From contig CAWFBJ010000023.1 in NCBI GenBank assembly GCA_963814055.1, positions 102,046 through 166,045 on the forward strand: a DNA stretch of 64,000 bases. The letters run 5' to 3'. Position 1 is the first letter of the stretch. Every line of letters starts with the position of its first letter. Below, one piece after another: positions 33,909 through 42,795 of the stretch. The notes under the pieces are model-generated. The model worked only from the letters and a program-made list of their open reading frames with translations. It did no database searches and was not told where the DNA came from. Both the position numbers and the translations under genes were made by a program. This DNA is from AWTP1-13 sp963814055 (GTDB taxonomy: Bacteria; Pseudomonadota; Alphaproteobacteria; Rhizobiales; Hyphomicrobiaceae).

Positions 33909-35384
33909 CTATCTTGTGTGGGGGAGCGTTGTAGGCGTTGACTCTGTCGCAAGCTTGGAGGCTTGGCGCCCCGCGGGCCCTCGGCGCAAGTTCTCCAGAG
34001 CACGGCGGATGGGCTCAGGCTGATGCCAGTTGGCCGGGTCGTCGGCTGAGGACGCACGGGAGAGCGCGCCAAGAAACGATTGGCACCACGAAGTGATGTC
34101 GTTCTTCTCAATGAGCGCCAGCAGCACCCGATGACGCTTCTGTCGCTCCTCGATGCTCATTTCCATGGCACTGCGTATGGCGTCTGCGGTCGTTTCGACG
34201 TCATACGGATTGACGATCAGCGCATCTCCCAGTTCCTCCGCGGCACCAGCAAAGCGCGACAAAATAAGCACGCCAGGGTCATCGGGATCCTGAGCGGCGA
34301 CATATTCCTTGGCCACCAGGTTCATGCCATCCCGTAGAGGCGTGATCATGCCGATGCGGGCCGAGCGATATATGCCCGCCAGCCGGCGTCGCGGCGTGGA
34401 ACGATGGATATAATGGATGGGCACCCAGTCGAGTTCACCGAAGCGGCCATTTATAGAGCCAGCGAGGCTCTCGAGCTCCTGGCGGATGCCCAGATATGCC
34501 TCGACGCTTTCGCGGGTCGGGGGCGCAATTTGCGTCAGTACCACCTGGCTCCGGTACTGGGGATATTTGTCAAGAAACCGTCCGAACGCCCGGAACTTCT
34601 GGGGCAGACCCTTCGAATAGTCCAGCCGGTCTACGCCCACGATCCGGCTCACGCCGCGACCCTGCACGAGCCGACTGTCACGCCTGGGGTTGGCAAAATC
34701 CGACACGTCGATGCCGATGGGAAATGCCCCGACAGTGACGAGACTGTCGAACAACCGGATGCGCCCGTCAGACAAGATGCTGCCGAAAGCGCTATTGACC
34801 GTGTAATCGATCAAGCTCGCGACATCCGATTTCGTTTGCAGACCGATGAGGTCGTAGGCCGCAAGGCAGCGAGCAAGATGCTCGTGCTCGGGAATGGCGA
34901 TAAACGTTTGCCAAGGCGGAAACGGAATATGCAGATAGAAACCGATGCGGTTCTGCACACCAAGCTTGCGCAGTTCGATCGCCAGCGGAATCAGGTGGTA
35001 GTCGTGGACCCAGATAATGTCATCAGCGCGCAGCAGAGGCTGCAATAGCGCAGCGAAACGCCGATTAACGCCTACGTACTGTTCGAAGTAGCCTGCATCG
35101 AATTGCGCCAAGTCGAGCCGGTTATGAAATACCGGCCACAGCACGGAATTGGAGTAGCCAAGATAGTACCGCTCATGCTCGGTCGGCGTCAGCGCAACAG
35201 TGGCCACGCGCCCCTCGCGGTCAACGGCGTTGGCTTCCTCGGCTGGCTTTATATTGCCGCTCCAGCCGAACCATAGGGATGGGCGGGTGCGCACGATATC
35301 GGCGAGCGCAACGGCAACGCCTCCAGCTTGCGCTGCTTTTCGCAAATCCAACACGCGATTTGAAACAAGGACGACACGGCTCAT
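33909..35384 (-). CDS. otsA: Trehalose-6-phosphate synthase (GT20)
   Basis: 491 residues. Makes trehalose 6-phosphate from UDP-glucose (or GDP-glucose) and glucose 6-phosphate. Visible features: N-terminal RVVLVSNRV, the WVHDYHLIPLA motif, GFYLHIPFPP, the nucleotide-binding VDRLDYSKGLPQK segment and the C-terminal RDGMNLVAKEYVA and LILSRFAGAAEELG loops. The N-terminal glycine loop reads AAQAGGVAVAL, as in proteobacterial OtsA. A Pro/Thr-rich tail follows the catalytic part. It lies between GH15 (140 nt upstream) and the ROK kinase gene (56 nt downstream). Confidence 0.96.
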   Translation of the reverse strand: MSRVVLVSNRVLDLRKAAQAGGVAVALADIVRTRPSLWFGWSGNIKPAEEANAVDREGRVATVALTPTEHERYYLGYSNSVLWPVFHNRLDLAQFDAGYFEQYVGVNRRFAALLQPLLRADDIIWVHDYHLIPLAIELRKLGVQNRIGFYLHIPFPPWQTFIAIPEHEHLARCLAAYDLIGLQTKSDVASLIDYTVNSAFGSILSDGRIRLFDSLVTVGAFPIGIDVSDFANPRRDSRLVQGRGVSRIVGVDRLDYSKGLPQKFRAFGRFLDKYPQYRSQVVLTQIAPPTRESVEAYLGIRQELESLAGSINGRFGELDWVPIHYIHRSTPRRRLAGIYRSARIGMITPLRDGMNLVAKEYVAAQDPDDPGVLILSRFAGAAEELGDALIVNPYDVETTADAIRSAMEMSIEERQKRHRVLLALIEKNDITSWCQSFLGALSRASSADDPANWHQPEPIRRALENLRRGPAGRQASKLATESTPTTLPHTR

Positions 35385-35524
35385 CTCGAGATGCCTCTGC
35401 TGCGCAGTGCCTTATAAGCACCCATCTCGCAAGTGCGTAACGCCTAAGCCTTGGGATGGTTCCTAATGGCAACGACTGTGCCAATAACACAGCAACTTAG
35501 CACCTTTCGGTGTTTCAAATGCTC

Positions 35525-37327
35525 CTAACCTTGTGCCCAGGCCTCCTGCCAGCTGCGCGATAGGATGCGACCCGTGTTGACAATGCCCGCCATCGAATAA
35601 GTTTGCGGCACGTTGCCCCAAAGCTGGCCCGTTTCCGGGTGAATATCCTCGGAAAGCAGACCGAACCGATTTCTGCGCCCAAGAAGGTCGGCAAACATCT
35701 GCCGGGCTTCCTCCATGCGGCCAGTCGCCGCCAGTGCGTCGATGTACCAGAACTGGCAGACCAGGAACGCCGTCTCAGGCAGGCCAAAATCATCTTCCGC
35801 CGTATAGCGCATGATGAAACCGTTGCGATTGAGTTCCTTGCCGAGGACGGCGCAGGTTCGCACAAAGCGCTCGTCATTGGGGTGCAGAATGCCGAGTTCC
35901 GATAGCAGCAGTACACTGGCGTCCAGACCATCGTGGTCGAGGGCACCGGTGATCACGCCACGCCGCTCGTTCCACGCGCGAGCGAGGATCTCGTGCCGCA
36001 AAGCGTCGGCCTGCTCCCTCCAATGCGACGCCCTGCTGGCAAGGCCAAGGCGCTGGGCGATGCTCGCCAGGCGATCGCACGCCACCCAGCACATCGTTGC
36101 CGAGTGAGTGTGAACACGCTGGCGTCCACGATATTCCCACGGGCCGGCGTCAGGCTCGAAGGCAAACCTGCGAGCCTGAACTCCAAGCGGCTCGAGGCGG
36201 TGAAATAGGGCAGCATCGCCCATGCGGGGCAACCGCTCATCAATGAACATCTGCGATGCGCCAAGAATTACACTGCCATAGGCATCGTGCTGCAATTGTT
36301 CGGCCGCCTGGTTGCCCACGCGCACGGGACCCATGCCCTGGAAGCCAGCCAGATCCGTTGCAATCCACTCGTCGAGCGGTTCTGCCGCGACGATGCCGTA
36401 CACGGGGCGAAGCGGCCGCTCGACGTGCACGGCAACATTGGTGATGTAGTGGATATAGTTCTCCATCGTGTGAGTGGCCCCCAGGCGATTGAGCGCCTTG
36501 ATGACGAAGAACGCATCGCGGAGCCAACAGAAGCGATAGTCCCAGTTGCGTGACGTACCGGCCGCCTCGGGAATGGATGTCGTATGGGCAGCGATGATAG
36601 CGCCTGTCTCCTCGAAGCTGCAAAGCTTGAGGGTGATTGCGGCGCGAATGACGTCGGCCTGGTATTCCAACGGCACGGCAAGTGCCCGGACCCAATCGAT
36701 CCAGTAATCCCGTGTGCGCTCCAGAAACTCGCGCGAGGTCAACTCGACGCCGGCTTCGAATGGTTCATCGGGACCCAGAATAAGAGTGACCGGCTTGATC
36801 AGCGCAAACGACAACTCCTGTGCGATATAGGAGAGCGGCGCGTCTGTCGTGAGGCGCAATGTTTCGACGCCGCCGGCGTAGCGAATATGATTGGAGCCCA
36901 TCGCCTTGCTGACGCACGGCTGGCCATAGTTGAACGTGGGACGAACCCTGATTCTGATGCGCGGCAGACCTGCAATCGGCTCGATCCGGCGAAAGAGCTG
37001 GGGGGGGTTGAAGATGCGCTCGAAGCGTTTGAAGCGCGGGGTAAAATCCGTAATCCGTACGGCGTTACCCGAATCGTCTCGAATGATTGTCTCCACGATC
37101 GCGGTGTTGCGCTGATACGCCGCCTCCGACGTCGTATGCCCATCCAAAGTGACGTCGCAGAAGCCCTTTTCTTCGCTGCCCGCCAGCAGCCGCGAGAAAG
37201 CCGGGTCGGAATCGAAGCGCGGAAAGCACCACCAGACGATGCGTCCGCCCGCATCGACCAAAGCCGCCGTGCGGCAGTTGCCGATAACGGCCAAGTCGAG
37301 GGCCTGTCCCTTCGCGTCGAGCGTCAT
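35525..37327 (-). CDS. Glycoside hydrolase family 15 enzyme (glucoamylase/trehalase type)
   Basis: 600 residues. N-terminal beta-sandwich domain (LAVIGNCRTAALVDAGGRIVW, family-typical) followed by an alpha/alpha toroid with RNWDYRFCWLRDA near residues 260-272 and the later EFGLPETAFLVCQFW-like segment. No signal peptide, so it acts in the cytoplasm. GH15 members without a secretion signal include trehalases of mycobacterial type as well as glucan glucohydrolases; the operon with otsA and otsB argues for trehalose or a maltooligosaccharide. It is the first gene of the operon. Confidence 0.9.
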   Translation of the reverse strand: MTLDAKGQALDLAVIGNCRTAALVDAGGRIVWWCFPRFDSDPAFSRLLAGSEEKGFCDVTLDGHTTSEAAYQRNTAIVETIIRDDSGNAVRITDFTPRFKRFERIFNPPQLFRRIEPIAGLPRIRIRVRPTFNYGQPCVSKAMGSNHIRYAGGVETLRLTTDAPLSYIAQELSFALIKPVTLILGPDEPFEAGVELTSREFLERTRDYWIDWVRALAVPLEYQADVIRAAITLKLCSFEETGAIIAAHTTSIPEAAGTSRNWDYRFCWLRDAFFVIKALNRLGATHTMENYIHYITNVAVHVERPLRPVYGIVAAEPLDEWIATDLAGFQGMGPVRVGNQAAEQLQHDAYGSVILGASQMFIDERLPRMGDAALFHRLEPLGVQARRFAFEPDAGPWEYRGRQRVHTHSATMCWVACDRLASIAQRLGLASRASHWREQADALRHEILARAWNERRGVITGALDHDGLDASVLLLSELGILHPNDERFVRTCAVLGKELNRNGFIMRYTAEDDFGLPETAFLVCQFWYIDALAATGRMEEARQMFADLLGRRNRFGLLSEDIHPETGQLWGNVPQTYSMAGIVNTGRILSRSWQEAWAQG

Positions 37328-37644
37328 TCCGGGATCCCCCTGAGCCTGAAGACAGGCACCACAGTGCGTATATCCACATATAGTGCACGATGCCCCACCA
37401 CGGGGTCACCGGCATTTGCAACAGTTGCATTAAACACAACCAACGAAGGCATGTTCCAACTGTCCTCAGTTCCTGTTCCTGCCGTTCCTTGGAAAGAGCC
37501 TTGATCCGGCCCTCCGCTGCGGGCAGGTGCGCCGTGTCCGCCTTAGCGATTTTCACTCGCCTTCCGCCCTCGCCTGCGCCAGACTTGGTAACCAAAAGTT
37601 CAATAGAGCTGGCAACCACGGCCGCATCTGGGAGGACGAACATC
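37328..37644. promoter_or_regulatory. Divergent intergenic region between the trehalose operon and the TRAP operon, with an inverted repeat
   Basis: 317 nt without a gene. TGCAAC-A-GTTGCA at 37417-37429 is a perfect 13-nt inverted repeat, flanked by AT-rich sequence (ATTT on the left, TTAAAC on the right), and is a candidate operator for one or both transcription units. A TATATCCACATATA stretch near 37370-37383 may be part of a promoter for the minus-strand operon. GGAGG at 37631-37635 is the ribosome site of dctP. Confidence 0.45.
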
Positions 37645-38667
37645 ATGGCAGCCCCTTGGCAACTCGCACCTGGTCTGTTCGGCTTGGCACTCTGCCTGGC
37701 ATCGCCCGGAGCGGCACTGGCACAGCCCGCATCGGCCGAATTGCGCTACGCGACGAGTGCTCCGCCCAAGACGGTGTGGGAAATGCAGGTCCAGCGCTTC
37801 CAGAAGCAGGTCGAGGAGGGGAGTAAAGGATCGCTCAAGATCAACGCGTTCTTGAATTCGCAGTTGGGCAGCGAGCAGGACACTATTGCCCAGGTCGCGC
37901 GCGGACGCATCGATTCCGGAGGCTATTCCGTGACCGCAGGGTCGCTTCTGGTGCCGGAAATCTCGCTACTGAACATTCCATTCCTGTTCAAGGATCAGAA
38001 AGAACAGGACTGCGTAACCGACAAGCACCTCACCAAGATCACTTCCGACCTGTTCCTCAAGAAAGGCGTGGTATTCATCAGCTGGAGCGAAGTGGGCGTT
38101 GCCGATATCATAGGCAAGAAGCCCTACCTCAGTCCAGACGACCTCAAGGGACTGAAGGCGCGCGCGCAGCCGACCAAGATCGGCGGCTACATGTGGAGCC
38201 AATTCGGCGCCAATCCCAATCCGCTGCCTGTGACCGAATGGAACTCGGCCTTTCAGACCGGCCTCATCGACGTGGCCGATTCGGCACCCACGTTCTACTT
38301 CTTCTCCGGCCTCTCAAAACTGGCCCCGGTGGTGACGATGACGCAGCACGCCGATCAGGGCGGTGTCGTCCTTGTCAACAAAGAGGCGTTCGACAAGCTG
38401 ACAGATGACCAGAAGAAAGCGCTGACGGGCTCCAGCACCATGACGCCGGCGGCGCAGCTCCGCGCAGAGGTGCGCGGCTTCGAAGCGAAGATCCGCGAAA
38501 TGCACAAAGCCCAAGGCGGCACCATCGTGGAATTGACCCCGGAGCAGCGAACCGTCTGGCGCAAGGGCATGGAAGCAGCCTGGCCCAAGATGGTCGCGGC
38601 TGTGGGCGGCGAAGCCAACGCCTACTGGAGGACGATCCAGGACGGCATCAAGGCCTGCTCGCCATAG
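37645..38667 (+). CDS. dctP: DctP-type TRAP transporter solute-binding protein
   Basis: 340 residues from the ATG at 37645, placed by GGAGG 10 nt upstream; a longer frame from 37390 is not supported. A signal peptide (APGLFGLALCLASPGAALA) precedes the mature ELRYATSAPPKTVWEMQVQRF. The conserved Arg-containing ligand region reads LKGLKARAQPTKIGGYMW. It captures a carboxylate or sugar acid in the periplasm. It is followed by the dctQ and dctM genes. Confidence 0.92.
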   Translation: MAAPWQLAPGLFGLALCLASPGAALAQPASAELRYATSAPPKTVWEMQVQRFQKQVEEGSKGSLKINAFLNSQLGSEQDTIAQVARGRIDSGGYSVTAGSLLVPEISLLNIPFLFKDQKEQDCVTDKHLTKITSDLFLKKGVVFISWSEVGVADIIGKKPYLSPDDLKGLKARAQPTKIGGYMWSQFGANPNPLPVTEWNSAFQTGLIDVADSAPTFYFFSGLSKLAPVVTMTQHADQGGVVLVNKEAFDKLTDDQKKALTGSSTMTPAAQLRAEVRGFEAKIREMHKAQGGTIVELTPEQRTVWRKGMEAAWPKMVAAVGGEANAYWRTIQDGIKACSP

Positions 38668-38736
38668 TCTGCTGAGCGCGCTTTGGCAGAACCCGTCGGC
38701 ACACTGATGGCGGGAGGATAGAAGGGGGCCGGGCGC

Positions 38737-39321
38737 ATGCTTGGGACGTCGCCTGAGAACGTTGAGCCGGGATTAGCAGTGCCGCCTGAGAACGTGCGCC
38801 GCCTGATGGGGGCTTGGCACAAGGGCGAATGCTGGGTCGCCGTCATTGCCTTCGGTTTCATCGCCGGCATTCTGGTACTCGACGTGTTGGGACGCGAGTT
38901 CCTAGGCCCGCTGCTGCGCTTTCTCGGTTTCGAACCGGGAGCTACGGGCATCTTTGCCTCGCAGAAGCTGTCGATCTTTGCGCTGGTGATCGGGAGCTTT
39001 GCGGGTATCGGCATCGCCACGGCAACCGGCGCTCACATCGTGCCTAGCTTCGCCTCGGGTTGGGTACCGCACCGATGGCAGCGCGCATACGACCGCGCTG
39101 TCGACCTGCTTACCGGCTTGTTTCTCATCGGCGTCGTGTGGTTCGGCCTCAAATTCGTCGGTTCCTCCTTCAAGACCGATCTCCGGGCGCCCGTACTGGA
39201 CTGGCCGGTATGGCCAATTCAGCTGGCTATTCCCCTGGGGTTCCTGTCTGCCGCAGGGCGCTACCTGATCTATGCCGTCTGGCCGGTGCTGAGGCCCGTG
39301 CCGCCGGAGTTCCAGGAATGA
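38737..39321 (+). CDS. dctQ: DctQ-type TRAP transporter small membrane subunit
   Basis: 194 residues with four predicted membrane helices (AVIAFGFIAGILVLDVLGREF; LSIFALVIGSFAGIGIATA; LLTGLFLIGVVWFGLKFV; IQLAIPLGFLSAAGRYLIYA). The N-terminal 25 residues form a soluble leader. Its TGA overlaps the ATG of dctM, a tight coupling expected for a two-subunit complex. Confidence 0.9.
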   Translation: MLGTSPENVEPGLAVPPENVRRLMGAWHKGECWVAVIAFGFIAGILVLDVLGREFLGPLLRFLGFEPGATGIFASQKLSIFALVIGSFAGIGIATATGAHIVPSFASGWVPHRWQRAYDRAVDLLTGLFLIGVVWFGLKFVGSSFKTDLRAPVLDWPVWPIQLAIPLGFLSAAGRYLIYAVWPVLRPVPPEFQE

Positions 39322-40586
39322 AAACCCTGGGGCTTGTTGCATCCATCTTCGGCCTACTCGCCCTGCGACAGCCGCTGCTTATCATTCTGCTTGCCGCAGC
39401 CGCCTGCGTGCACATGTTCTGGGGCCGCGGCAATCTCGAGGACATTATCGAGGACATGTGGGTCGGCCTCGACAAGGAGGTCATCCTGTCGATCCCGCTC
39501 TTCATCCTGTGCGGCAGCGTCATGACGCGCGGCTCGATCGCGCAGCGATTGATCCGCATTCTGTCCTCGCTCACGAAACCGCTGCCGGGTGGGCTCGCCG
39601 TCGCCACGATTCTGTCCTGTGCGGTGTTCGCCGCCATCTCCGGCTCGTCGATCGTCACCATGCTGGCTATCGGCACCGTCATGTACCCGGCCATGCGGCA
39701 GGCCGGATACGACAACAAATTCTCGCTCGGTGCCATCATGTCGGGCGGCACGCTCGGCATCATCATCCCGCCGTCAATCCCGATGATCATCTATGGACTT
39801 GTCACGGAGACGTCGGTGACGGACTTGTTTGCTTCGGGTTTCGGTCCGGGCCTTCTCCTAACCTTCGCGCTTTCGGCCTATTCGGTGTGGTTCAACTGGG
39901 GCATGCCCACCAAGGCGTTTGATGCAGGCGAGTTCTGGGTGGCTTTCAAAGACGGCATCTGGGCAGCTCTTATGCCGATCATACTGCTCGGTGGCATCTA
40001 TTCGGGCTATTTCACCGCCACGGAGGCTGCGGCCGTGGCGCTTGCTTATGCGTTGGCGATCGAGATCTTTGTGCACAAGGAGCTAAAGGCCGGCGATTTT
40101 TACAACGTCGTGCTCGAAACCTCCAAGCTCGGCGGCTCGCTGTTTCCGCTCATTGCAGTGGCTCTCAGCCTCAACATCATTCTGACCGAGCATCGCGCAC
40201 CGCAGGCGCTCGTCGAACTCATGCAGGGTTACATTTCGAGCCCGGCGATGTTCATGGTGCTGGTCAACATCTTGCTGCTGATCGTGGGCTGCCTGATGAC
40301 GACAGGCGAAGCCATCCTTGTGCTGGCGCCGCTGCTGGCGCCAATCGCCGAATCCTACGGCTACAACAAGGTTCTGTTTGGCTTGATCATGATTCTGAAC
40401 CTGGAGATCGGCTATCTCACGCCACCCGTGGGCCTCAACCTCATCGTCGCCATGGGCGCCTTCAAGCAGAACTTCGGCGTGCTCTGCCAGGCAGCCATAC
40501 CGTTCATTCTGATCATGCTGGTATGCTTGGTGATCGTGATCTGGCAGCCCTGGATCGCCATGTACCTGGTGACAGGCAAATTCTGA
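39318..40586 (+). CDS. dctM: DctM-type TRAP transporter large membrane subunit
   Basis: 422 residues from the ATG at 39318, which overlaps the dctQ stop. About 11-12 membrane segments with the family blocks CAVFAAISGSSIVTMLAIGTVMYPAM-like (residues about 96-120) and GGTLGIIIPPSIPMIIYG, and GYLTPPVGLNLIV towards the C-terminus. It drives sodium-coupled import of the DctP ligand. It ends 66 nt before the convergent SDR gene; that gap shows no clear terminator. Confidence 0.93.
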   Translation: MKTLGLVASIFGLLALRQPLLIILLAAAACVHMFWGRGNLEDIIEDMWVGLDKEVILSIPLFILCGSVMTRGSIAQRLIRILSSLTKPLPGGLAVATILSCAVFAAISGSSIVTMLAIGTVMYPAMRQAGYDNKFSLGAIMSGGTLGIIIPPSIPMIIYGLVTETSVTDLFASGFGPGLLLTFALSAYSVWFNWGMPTKAFDAGEFWVAFKDGIWAALMPIILLGGIYSGYFTATEAAAVALAYALAIEIFVHKELKAGDFYNVVLETSKLGGSLFPLIAVALSLNIILTEHRAPQALVELMQGYISSPAMFMVLVNILLLIVGCLMTTGEAILVLAPLLAPIAESYGYNKVLFGLIMILNLEIGYLTPPVGLNLIVAMGAFKQNFGVLCQAAIPFILIMLVCLVIVIWQPWIAMYLVTGKF

Positions 40587-40652
40587 TCGGCCCTGTCTGC
40601 GCAGTGCGCCGGGGTCAAGCAGCAATCTGCGCAGGGGCGTAGGCTCATACCG

Positions 40653-41411
40653 CTAACCCAGATACACACCACCGTTCACGTGCAAAGTCTGTCCGGTGAT
40701 GTAGCGAGCCTGTGGTCCTGCCAGGAACCGCACGGCCGCGGCAATTTCCTCCGGCGTGCCAAACCGCCCCGTCAATGTTTTGCTGACGTTGTGGTGGTGC
40801 GGCAGTTGAGCATGAGGATCGCGCGCAGTCTCGATCAGACCCGGTACGACGCAGTTGGCAGTGATCTTGTCTTGGGCGAGGTCGTGCGCCAGCGCCTTGG
40901 TGAGGCCGATCAGCCCAGCCTTGGCAGTAACCACGTGCGCGCGATGTTTTGTACCGACATGACCGGAAACTCCGCCGATGTTGATGATCGCGCCGGCACC
41001 GCTCTGCTTGAGATGCGGCAGCGCCGCTTTCACATTGAGGAAAGCGCCGTCCAGGATGGTAGCGAGTACGCCGTGCCAATCGGCGAGCGACATAGTTTCC
41101 AGCGCCCGTTCCGGCCGGCCCGCCGCATTGTTAACCAGGATGTCGATGCGACCGAAACGCTCGATGGTTGCAGCTGCCATGCGTTCGACCGCGGCTTCAT
41201 CTGTGACATCCGCTATCGCTGCCAGCGCCTTGCCACCTCTGGCCTCGACCTCATTGACTACCGCGTCGATATTGGCGCGGTTGGCACGGCCGTTGACCAC
41301 CACCGCCGCACCGCCTGCCGCAAGCTCGAGCGCGATGGCGCGGCCGATGTTGCGACCAGCGCCAGTGACAACCGCAACGCAGCCCGCCAGCTCTTTACCT
41401 TTTTCGCTCAT
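40653..41411 (-). CDS. SDR-family protein lacking the canonical catalytic tyrosine
   Basis: 252 residues. NAD(P)-binding TGAGRNIGRAIAL, NNAAGRPERA and C-terminal GRFGTPEEIAAAVRFLAG, TGQTLHVNGGVYLG are normal for the family. The active-site stretch reads GGVSGHVGTKHRAHVVTAKAGL: the Lys is kept but the Tyr of YxxxK is Val, with His close by. It may use another residue, or be a binding protein. It starts 3 nt after the MmgE/PrpD stop and is the last gene of the ABC importer operon. Confidence 0.85.
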   Translation of the reverse strand: MSEKGKELAGCVAVVTGAGRNIGRAIALELAAGGAAVVVNGRANRANIDAVVNEVEARGGKALAAIADVTDEAAVERMAAATIERFGRIDILVNNAAGRPERALETMSLADWHGVLATILDGAFLNVKAALPHLKQSGAGAIINIGGVSGHVGTKHRAHVVTAKAGLIGLTKALAHDLAQDKITANCVVPGLIETARDPHAQLPHHHNVSKTLTGRFGTPEEIAAAVRFLAGPQARYITGQTLHVNGGVYLG

Positions 41412-41414
41412 ATG

Positions 41415-42788
41415 TCACCCACGCAACGAACTGAGGTTCAGTTTTCCGTCAAACAGCCGGCGCGTAGTCGCGAGCGCGGCATCGATCCTGTCACTCCCCC
41501 ATCCGCCGTGACGGCAGCACAATCCAAACTTCTCTTCGATATCGGCGCGCGTGAGCGGCTCCTGCGCGCCGCCGCGCATATGCGGCTGGCGTTCCTCCAA
41601 CACTCGGCCGTCGAGGAACACCACGCGGATGTGGCCAGTGAACGCGCTCGGATACGGATTGTGGGGATCGACAACGTAGCGCACCTTACCAGCCAGTGCG
41701 AGCACGGCCGGTTCTTTCACGGCGGCATCGGTGAACGCCTCGAGACCGATATTGCCGTGCACGAATGCCGCGGCGATGCAATAGGGCTGCGAGAATTTGC
41801 CGGCGTAACCGTTGGGCGGTTGCTGCTTGTTAGCGAGCGGTTCCCAAAGGCGATGAACCGTACCTTCACCAACCTCGCATATGATCTCTTTGATCTCGTC
41901 CGGCCTGACGCCACGCGCCGACAGCCGGCGCGCGCAGTCGATATAGGGATGCGTCATGGTTCCGCACGGGTATGGTTTGAACGCGAGCGTCTCTGTCACC
42001 CAGCGTTCGCCGAAATCAGCGGTCAGTGCCTCATAGTCTCCCTCCGTCGCATGGGCAAAGGCGTGGAAAAAGCCGTGCGCGCCCTCGAACACCGTACGCG
42101 GGCCGTTGAAGCCGTGCTTTGCCAGCAGCACTGCGCGCAGGCCCGCCTGCGCCGCCCAGCCGGGATGCAGGCGTTTGGTCCACGAGCCTTCGGCGAGATA
42201 TTCAATGATACCGGACGCCATACTGCCGGCGATGCCGAGCGCATCGACGATCTGGCGCCGGTCGCATTTCAACGCGGCGCCAATGCCGGTCGCGGCCGCC
42301 ATGGCACCCAGCACCGCGGTCGGGTGGAAGCCTGCTTTGTGCACCATTTTGGGCGCCACCAGGCTGAGCCGGCAGAGCGTCTCGACGCCGACCGCGATCC
42401 CCAGCAGCGCCGACATGCCATCGGGATTGTACCGTTCGCACGCCGCAAGCACGCCCGGAACCATCACGGCGCCTGCGTGAACCGGTCCGCCTTCGAACGT
42501 GTCGTCGAAATCTTCGCCGTGCGCAGCGGTGCCGTTGACGAAAGCCGCACCCGCTGCACTGAGGGTGCGCTCGTGCCCGATCGCTGTGCAACGTCCGTCG
42601 TCGTCCCAGCCGGCGAGCGCGGATTTGACGTAGTCCTGATTGCGCGCCGCGACGGCGAGCCCGATGACGTCGACGGCGAGGTCCTCGGACTTCACGCGCA
42701 CCCCGATCGGCAGTCGCACAACGTCAAGCGCGACAATGCGATCGGCCAACCGCTCGGCGATGGAAACTGCGGGAAGCGCTTGATTCAT
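41415..42788 (-). CDS. MmgE/PrpD-family dehydratase/lyase
   Basis: 457 residues from the ATG at 42788, 7 nt after the permease stop. The family signature regions are visible: GTAAHGEDFDDTF near residue 86, KMVHKAGFHPTAVLGAMAAA, GSMASGIIEYL, and KPYPCGTMTHPYIDCA. Members dehydrate 2-methylcitrate, decarboxylate cis-aconitate, or act on imidazole-diacid and epoxide-type substrates. Here it is embedded between an ABC permease and an SDR gene, so it probably begins breakdown of the imported compound. Confidence 0.9.
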   Translation of the reverse strand: MNQALPAVSIAERLADRIVALDVVRLPIGVRVKSEDLAVDVIGLAVAARNQDYVKSALAGWDDDGRCTAIGHERTLSAAGAAFVNGTAAHGEDFDDTFEGGPVHAGAVMVPGVLAACERYNPDGMSALLGIAVGVETLCRLSLVAPKMVHKAGFHPTAVLGAMAAATGIGAALKCDRRQIVDALGIAGSMASGIIEYLAEGSWTKRLHPGWAAQAGLRAVLLAKHGFNGPRTVFEGAHGFFHAFAHATEGDYEALTADFGERWVTETLAFKPYPCGTMTHPYIDCARRLSARGVRPDEIKEIICEVGEGTVHRLWEPLANKQQPPNGYAGKFSQPYCIAAAFVHGNIGLEAFTDAAVKEPAVLALAGKVRYVVDPHNPYPSAFTGHIRVVFLDGRVLEERQPHMRGGAQEPLTRADIEEKFGLCCRHGGWGSDRIDAALATTRRLFDGKLNLSSLRG

Positions 42789-42795
42789 GGGCGGA

